A stretch of DNA of 64,000 bases from Halichondria panicea (lineage: Eukaryota > Porifera > Demospongiae > Suberitida > Halichondriidae), in assembly GCF_963675165.1 (NCBI RefSeq), contig NC_087377.1:7953122-8017121 (forward strand). Reading direction: 5' to 3'. This document shows positions 58,298 through 64,000 of the stretch, one piece after another. Numbering within the stretch: position 1 is the first letter of the stretch; every line of letters starts with the position of its first letter. The notes under the pieces are model-generated. The model searched no databases and was not told the DNA's origin. It was given only the letters and a program-made list of their open reading frames with translations. The position numbers and the translations under genes are program-made.

Positions 58298-59116
58298 TTA
58301 ACTACATGCATGGATGCATACATTGCGAGCATCTTCACCTTTCCCAAACTTCAGTGCCATGGTCACCAGTGCTCGATACGTGGCCGATTTAGGATCGCTT
58401 TCCTTCCAAAGTTTCAATGCTTCTCTCATCGCTCCTTGATGGTTCTCAACATACTCTACTTTTAATAGATCGGCTTGCTTACTAGCGTCCAGTCCCAGTT
58501 GGTCGACATAGGTTTTATAATTACCAAAGCAACCAGCTAGGATTTGAATGTCACTATTGACTAGCTCCTTGTCTAGCTGAGCATCTGTAACTCCAGTTTG
58601 GCTTTTCAGATCAGCCATAGTCAGATTACAAACAGGCTTGTGGCTTTGTGTTCTGTGTTTGGGAGAGGGTGTGTCTGAGTAAAGGGGCTCAGACTGTTCT
58701 GTACTGTTGCTGCTATTTCTGTTAGGAGGCAATCGATCATCAGCTCGGAGTCTTTGTCCGGAGGTCCGGTCCATATCAAGATTGTCGTCACTCGTGTCCG
58801 GAGCTTTCAAAATGTCGTCATATGTTTTGACAAGCTCACCTACTGCGTTCTTCGTGAAAGCTCCAGCTTTTTTGAAGGCTTCAAGAAAAGTGTGGAATGC
58901 TTTCGGATCTATCAGAACTTGATTACAAACAGAATCCACAATTCTCCTTGCTTTATCGTCGTCATTGTGATGAGGGTTGCTGATGAACTGAAAGTCTTGT
59001 GGTGCTAGCAGACCATATGGTTTGAGCTCAGTGGATACAGTACCAGGTGATTGTTGAATACAGGTCACTAGTGTTGGGTAACATTTTGTCAAAGCTTGAG
59101 ACTCTGGAGAAGTCAT
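58298..59116 (-). CDS. CARD-Death adaptor protein 1 (RAIDD/CRADD-like architecture)
   Basis: A single uninterrupted frame of 272 residues, from ATG at 59116 to the stop at 58298. Residues ~8-90 form a CARD-like helical bundle (KCYPTLVTCIQQSPGTVSTE; DFQFISNP; DDKARRIVDSVCNQV; FHTFLEAFKKAG). A polar linker (RLPPNRNSSNSTEQSEPLYS) follows. Residues ~165-265 form a Death domain (MADLKSQTGVTDAQLDKEL; YKTYVDQLGLDASKQADLL; MREALKLWKESDPKSATYRA; LVTMALKFGKGEDARNV). CARD plus Death in one small protein is the layout of vertebrate RAIDD/CRADD, which bridges a Death-domain platform to a CARD caspase; the same role is inferred here. It is convergent with the Roco-Death gene. Two broken copies exist at 13435 and 40605. 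A MULE-type fragment begins ~15 bp upstream of the ATG. Confidence 0.82.
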   Translation of the reverse strand: MTSPESQALTKCYPTLVTCIQQSPGTVSTELKPYGLLAPQDFQFISNPHHNDDDKARRIVDSVCNQVLIDPKAFHTFLEAFKKAGAFTKNAVGELVKTYDDILKAPDTSDDNLDMDRTSGQRLRADDRLPPNRNSSNSTEQSEPLYSDTPSPKHRTQSHKPVCNLTMADLKSQTGVTDAQLDKELVNSDIQILAGCFGNYKTYVDQLGLDASKQADLLKVEYVENHQGAMREALKLWKESDPKSATYRALVTMALKFGKGEDARNVCIHACS

Positions 59117-60088
59117 ACTTTTATGTCAGTCGCTTTTATAACGGTTAGGCAAACAACTAGTATTGATAGACTAGCTACTCCCATGTCCCCACCCCTAAAG
59201 TCACTCCCATGAATATAATTTGGTTTTTGAAATTCATAATTAATTTACCTAGCCTTCACAAGGCCTCAAAAGTCAGTGCAGCCTGGAATCGAGGCTACTG
59301 TTATGCTTGCTTATGGTCGAATAATTATTACCAGCTTTATCTTGATCCGTTTCTCAGCACACAAACCAATAAAATTATTGATAAGATTATGTAAACTCTC
59401 GTTAATCCGGCTCTCTGAATTACGGTTCCCTCGATACGGTCGTTTCGTTTGATACGGATTGCTAGCTTGATCATTACTGCTCACCCTGAAATGCGGCCAC
59501 TCGCTATTCCATATACTGCATGGTCAATTCTGGTTGCCTGAAAATTATAGATTTTGGTTACAGCTGAATATGACGTTTTGGGTGTGTGGTTTGGCAGATG
59601 AATATTATTGGATTACACTTACGCAAAATCAATATGTAGCCGCGGCTATATTCTGAAATGCAGCCACTTCACTATTCTCGGCCAAACTGCACTGTTCCAA
59701 GGGTGACCGGATTAACGAGAGTCTACTATAATAGAGTACCGACATGAATCGTATCGATTAATTTTATGTCTTGACAATGATACACAGATCCACAGTCATG
59801 CATGTAATGCACATTTCGTTAACAATTTACTTCTGAATACTGCATATTAGAATGAGAGATTTGTACATCTTCAACCGTCTTCCAAAGTCCCATGCTGTGA
59901 AATACAGCCACTCTATAGTGCTCTATAATAATAGGTAGCCAAACATAGTATAATAATGGTATAATTGATTACACAGAATGAATGTGAAAGGCAAAAAAAC
60001 TAGCACAAACCTAATTCTGTCATTTCACTAAAAACCTACCATATATATAAAAGAGTCATGATCGACATACACCTGAACTGCATCAGTA
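59117..60088. repeat. Spacer between the two CARD-Death genes
   Basis: 59131-59297 is a MULE-like fragment (CGCTTTTATAACGGTTAGGC ... CTGGAATCGAGGCTA). 59395-59722 is a transposon with ends ACTCTCGTTAATCCGG and CCGGATTAACGAGAGT, no coding frame. No gene seen in the rest. Confidence 0.6.
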
Positions 60089-61326
60089 CTACATCACTTT
60101 CTCGGCGATGTGCTTTGCCATCCCAGTAGCTATGTATCCTTTATCCATATCCAGCATGATCTCCAACAGGGCACGATAGGTTGCAGCAAAGGGATTAGGA
60201 TTTCGCCATTGTTTCAAAGCTTCCACCATTGCCGTCTGTGTGCCTCTAAGATGATACAGATCTTTGATGTCTGTTTGCTTGCCTGGTTTCAGTTCGAATT
60301 TATCAAGGTAGCCATCAATACGATCGAAATATCCTGCTAGAGACTGTAAGTGTCTGTCTTCAATACATTTCTTGAGTTTAGTTTCAGTGAGTCCTTCAGT
60401 GCCTTGAATGAGTGCTTCAATCGTGAGTGCTTGTACAGCTGATCGAGCTGGAGGGAGAAATAATGTTCAAGTTTTGAATTTGAATCAAAAATATTGTTGT
60501 GTGAAGCAAGAGTATCTATCGTACGTATTCTATTTTAGGTGACCCTAAAAAATGAGACGTTTTATATACACAGAACTAATTATTATCGTATTCTAGAATG
60601 GCATCAAACATATGCGAACTTTGCAAGTGTTTGATCACTACGCAAACGCAAAACCTAAATAAGTACTGGTATTTACACACGATTCTTTCCAGAACGCAAT
60701 AGTTAGATCACAAAGGGTCAACATTTTTCTGCTGATTTGGCTCACATAAAGTTTTTCACCATCTAGTAATACGGTATAGGAGAAATGTCCAATTGTGGCA
60801 TAGCTAGACTTGTGTGACGCCAAACACAAGTAGGTTCCGTCTTTAATAAAAATTATTATAGTACTTTAATAAGGGTACAGATTCTCTACCAAACGTAAGC
60901 CTCATTAATGGTCACTGAGTTAATAATGGTCAGTGTCAATTTTATGGTGTATAAATTATGTGGCGTACGTTTTGCTTCAGCTCTATCACCATTTCCTTTG
61001 TTTAAGGCCGTCCCAGTCAGACTCTTGTACTCGTCTTCTAGAGCTTCCACCAAGTCCTTCGTCCACAGTCCAGTTGAATGTAACGCTTCCACAAACTCTA
61101 GAAATACACGGGTTTTCTTTTCTTGGTTGCCAAAGTCAAGCCTAGTGTTCACAGCTGCTATTATTCTCCTAGCTTTTTCAGCATCATCGTGCATTTGATG
61201 GGCGATAAATCTCTCGTCTTCAGGAGACAGAAATGCCTTTAGTCGATCAGCAATGTCTTTAGGGGCCCGTGAAATACACTTAACAAGCTGAACATTACAG
61301 TTCACAAGAGTAGTCTTTTCAGACAT
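60089..61326 (-). CDS. CARD-Death adaptor protein 2
   Basis: Two minus-strand exons, 61326-60990 and 60447-60089, give 231 residues. The acceptor is CCTCCAG|CTCGATC. The donor at 60990 (AATG|GTGATA) fits the phase; a second donor a few codons on (AAAC|GTACGC) also fits. Exon 1 is a CARD (VQLVKCISRAPKDIADRLKA; FLSPEDERFIAHQMHDDAEK; ARRIIAAVN; VFLEFVEALHSTGLWTKDLV). Exon 2 is a Death domain (LIQGTEGLTETKLKKCIEDR; LAGYFDRIDGYLDKFELKPG; MVEALKQWRNPNPFAATYRA; LLEIMLDMDKGYIATGMA). It is clearly homologous to the neighbour at 58298 but shorter in the linker, and unlike it keeps an intron between the domains. The read-through of exon 1 into the intron is not coding. Role as for adaptor 1, by inference. 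Confidence 0.82.
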
Positions 61327-61884
61327 CTTGACAATAATTATTATGTGGTAAAGGTTTATCAGCCAGAAACACAAGTTGATTTACGTGTTTCAAGTAAATA
61401 CAAACTAAGATCCTTACCATAAACATAATGAAAGTAATGTAGATCTAGTCAGCACAGTGTCTCTGTAATATATAGTACAGTAGATCTACTAGATCTAGAT
61501 CTACTAGCCTAGATTGAATCGAAGCTAGATCTAGTCATTCCAGGTCTATATTAAATACCCAGCTCGGCTCCCTTTGCAGGCTATAAGCTTAGCAGTTGCC
61601 ACAATCACCACCATTAATTAATACTGGCCCGACTGCATGGTCCTCCAGCTCATGGAGTCATGCCTTGAGACAGTCACCCATGCATGGAATCATAAATATG
61701 CTGAAATCGAGGCTACAAAGTTGGCAATAGTTAAGCTGTCGACTATAACACATGATGTAATAGTATACCCCCCCCCTCCGAATATTAATTTTGTTCATCT
61801 TGAATTATATAGACCCATCCGATCTCCCTATAATTATATAGTGAGCAAGTGCTAGAAATGCTAAGTGTACGACATACTCTCTTT
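61327..61884. other. Upstream region of CARD-Death gene 2
   Basis: Contains AGATCTACTAGATCTAGATC palindromic words (61490-61510) and a run of C (61771-61778). No gene recognised; the promoter of the adaptor gene should lie here. Confidence 0.35.
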
Positions 61885-62092
61885 GCAGTAAATCTCCCAA
61901 CCTTCAGTTTCGCTTTCTCAGAAATCACTCGTGCATATCTGCATCAGTCCAACAACTGCTGTGTTTCATACATGAGGTTATACCACTGCTCTATAATAAT
62001 ATAGACTCGTCAGTCACATGCAGGTTGATGTTATAATTATACTTCTATTTAAGAAAGCTTTTGATAGTCTCCCACCATGGCCTACATGTAAA
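61885..62092 (+). pseudogene. LINE reverse-transcriptase remnant
   Basis: Degenerate pieces of RT are readable: PNLQFRFLRNHSCISASVQQ (compare QQFGFLRNRSCLSQ of the LINE at 16340), then in another frame ILLFKKAFDSLPPWP (compare YLDFKKAFDTVPH). Stops and shifts separate them. Confidence 0.6.
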
Positions 62093-62831
62093 GCTGAAAT
62101 CACTATAGGTTTTGCTTGAAAAAAAGGCTCTGTGAACTATTAAATATCTCTATAATTTTAACAGACAGCAAAATTAGTACTTTCAGTCAATATGCATGCA
62201 TGTGTGGTAATTATTTGTCAATTTTGCTTGTTAATTCCTGAGTTGCACCCCCGATATTCTTTCATACCCAGCACCGTTGAATTTGCGACTCCTTGTGATT
62301 GTGACAATATTGTGGTTTTTGTTCTAATTCTTGCATGGTGCTTCTCATGCTGTGGTATCACTATATGATACTTAATTGGCTGAAGCCCAGAAAGTAGTCA
62401 AAACAACATTAATTGTGGTTGGACCTGCCTTGCTAGGAAGGCACACTGCATCATGTTTATGATGTAACTGGACAGGAAAAATTCAATGGCTGAATTGTAC
62501 AGGTGCTATAGCCACTCGGCTTTTTACCATACATTAATTACGGACCATGCAGAGTCGTGAGTTCTAGGTTGTGTTGTCATGATTATATAATTATAGCAAA
62601 GATAATTAAATTGATGACGTGATGTTGAAATAAATAAATGGCGCAATATTAGTGCCGATGCCATGCAATGATGAGTGCATGAGGTCAAGATTGTGTTAAG
62701 TGAGTGTGCATGGGCATGAGCTATAGAAAGTGTTGACTGCATGGATTGCATGAATATATACAATTCATGGCTGTCAACTTTGACCAGATCAAACTCCAAT
62801 TCTTGCCTGAGGGAAGGAATGTATACTAGAC
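62093..62831. other. No gene recognised
   Basis: AT-rich; could be intron downstream of the minus-strand exon at 62832. No exon or repeat identified. Confidence 0.35.
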
Positions 62832-63125
62832 CTGTAACAGAAAAGAAATCGAAAAACATTTTGCCAGTTTTGCATCGGAGACTGATTTGGTTTACATTAT
62901 CGATGTGGCTCTGACAGACGAGCTCAACAGTGCTGCTCTGAGCTATGTTGACCCTCAGGTAGTATCTGTTTCCACTGCCGTCCTTCACAAACAGTTTCAC
63001 ACCCACTGTGGCATTAGGGGTTACATGAACCGTGGGGTTTTTATAATTACATTCATAGCGAAATTTGTATGCGTGGGTGCAACTGTTGCCTGTAACCGTT
63101 ATCTTGATGATTATTGTTGATTCCT
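62832..63125 (-). CDS. Orphan exon of an unknown, probably extracellular protein
   Basis: On the minus strand an acceptor-like TTAAAG precedes an open stretch of 98 codons ending in a donor (ACAG|GTCTAG). It reads ESTIIIKITVTGNSCTHAYK, FRYECNYKNPTVHVTPNATV, GVKLFVKDGSGNRYYLRVNI, AQSSTVELVCQSHIDNVNQI and SLRCKTGKMFFDFFSVTG. It has four cysteines, one N-glycosylation site and beta-rich character, so an extracellular domain is likely, but I do not recognise the family. Neighbouring exons were not found; they may lie beyond the window end. Confidence 0.4.
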
Positions 63126-64000
63126 CTTTAATTTATATAGTCTGCTATAATCGGCATTATAGTGATAACAGTTCAAGGGTATGGGGGATTATAAAGGACA
63201 AACATATTATTAGTGAAAAGGATTCTATATGATAACAACATGTCATTGAACTTCCTGTTTTTACTATAATTATAGTTCCTGCATATGGAACTGCAACATG
63301 CCAACTCATGGAATTCCTTCACACGTCATGCATGCATGCATGCAGCAGTGCATGACAGGAATTGTTAGATCTATAAATATATACATTAGGTGGTTTTAGG
63401 TATGATGTATTTCAATATCAGTCGGTGAAGTTTGTGAATGCACTGACTCTAATGCACTCTTAAAATAATTATGAGAACATTCAAACAGTCAATATTATAA
63501 TCATGTCAAGCTGTATTAAATGTCACTCTCGTATAGAATGTCCTCTAACACACACATGCACACAATTAATTATATACAGCATGGATGGGATATTTCCAGA
63601 GGAGGGAGGACACAATTAACCTTTAGGCACTATAATTATGACCTTTTAACGAATGATTCATATTGGACACGCCCACTCGCTAAGGAATGCCATAATTATG
63701 AGTAGCATGTCTAACATGCAGAGTAATAAAGAAATAAAGATGAATCGTTCAAATAAAAAGTGCCTTGTGTCCTCCTTCCTCCGGGTTATTTCAATAAGTG
63801 CTGCATGACCTATACTTTATGACCTAATTATGGATACATTGCATGGTTTTAGGGTTATATAAGACTATACAACGTACATGTAATATTTATATAAGACTAC
63901 AAGTACAGTTATACAATCATGAATTTAAAAATCTGTATATAGTTAGTGTATAGAGTATCTGTTTCCACTATTATACCGTCCATATTATATATATATACAG
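63126..64000. other. No gene recognised
   Basis: AT-rich sequence with GCATGCATGC words (63340-63355); no supported feature. If the 62832 exon is real, this is intron or 5' flank of its gene. Confidence 0.35.

Noticed and set aside
1-64000. tRNA or rRNA genes
   Set aside because: No cloverleaf with a clear T-loop consensus and no recognisable rRNA segment was found by eye.

Overview
The window looks like animal nuclear DNA, most likely from a demosponge. It is AT-rich, with short GT-AG introns, many small fold-back transposons, a LINE and a PIF/Harbinger element. The genes I can reconstruct encode death-fold proteins (ANK-Roco-Death, CARD-Death) and single-pass receptors with Ig-like, FN3 and sushi domains. 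The sponge assignment is an inference from this gene and repeat content; no taxonomic search was possible.

Layout. 0-15 kb: receptor gene A (minus strand, 2223-5626) lies head to head with receptor pseudogene B (plus, 9307-11911), with a PIF/Harbinger transposon (6288-8589) between them. Behind B come a duplicated 'tail' segment (12603-13340) and a broken CARD-Death gene copy (13435-15055). 16-26 kb: two FN3-like exons split by a 5'-truncated LINE (16340-18766), then mostly miniature transposons and a retroelement remnant. 26-36 kb: the apparently intact receptor C (26431-29691), followed by further cytoplasmic-tail exons in compatible phase (33301-33430, 35906-36037). 38-41 kb: another copy of the tail segment and another broken CARD-Death copy. 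42-46 kb: nested fold-back elements. 46-57 kb: a plus-strand gene for an ankyrin-Roc-COR-Ig-Death protein (46424-56566, about 1,365 residues if the proposed first exon is right). 58-61.4 kb: two minus-strand CARD-Death adaptor genes (58298-59116; 60089-61326). 61.8-63.2 kb: a LINE remnant and an orphan exon.

How the genes may work together. Receptors A and C are predicted surface proteins; C has a tyrosine-rich cytoplasmic tail with Yxx(I/V) and YxN motifs. The Roco-Death and CARD-Death proteins carry domains that normally assemble by homotypic contacts in apoptosis or innate immune signalling. In two duplicated blocks the receptor-tail segment is directly followed by a CARD-Death copy, so receptor and adaptor have probably been neighbours through several segmental duplications. 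Functional coupling is inference only.

Limits. Exons were called by eye from splice signals, reading-frame phase and comparison between paralogues inside the window. First exons and signal peptides of the receptors are uncertain. No tRNA, rRNA, CRISPR array or bacterial-type operon was seen.
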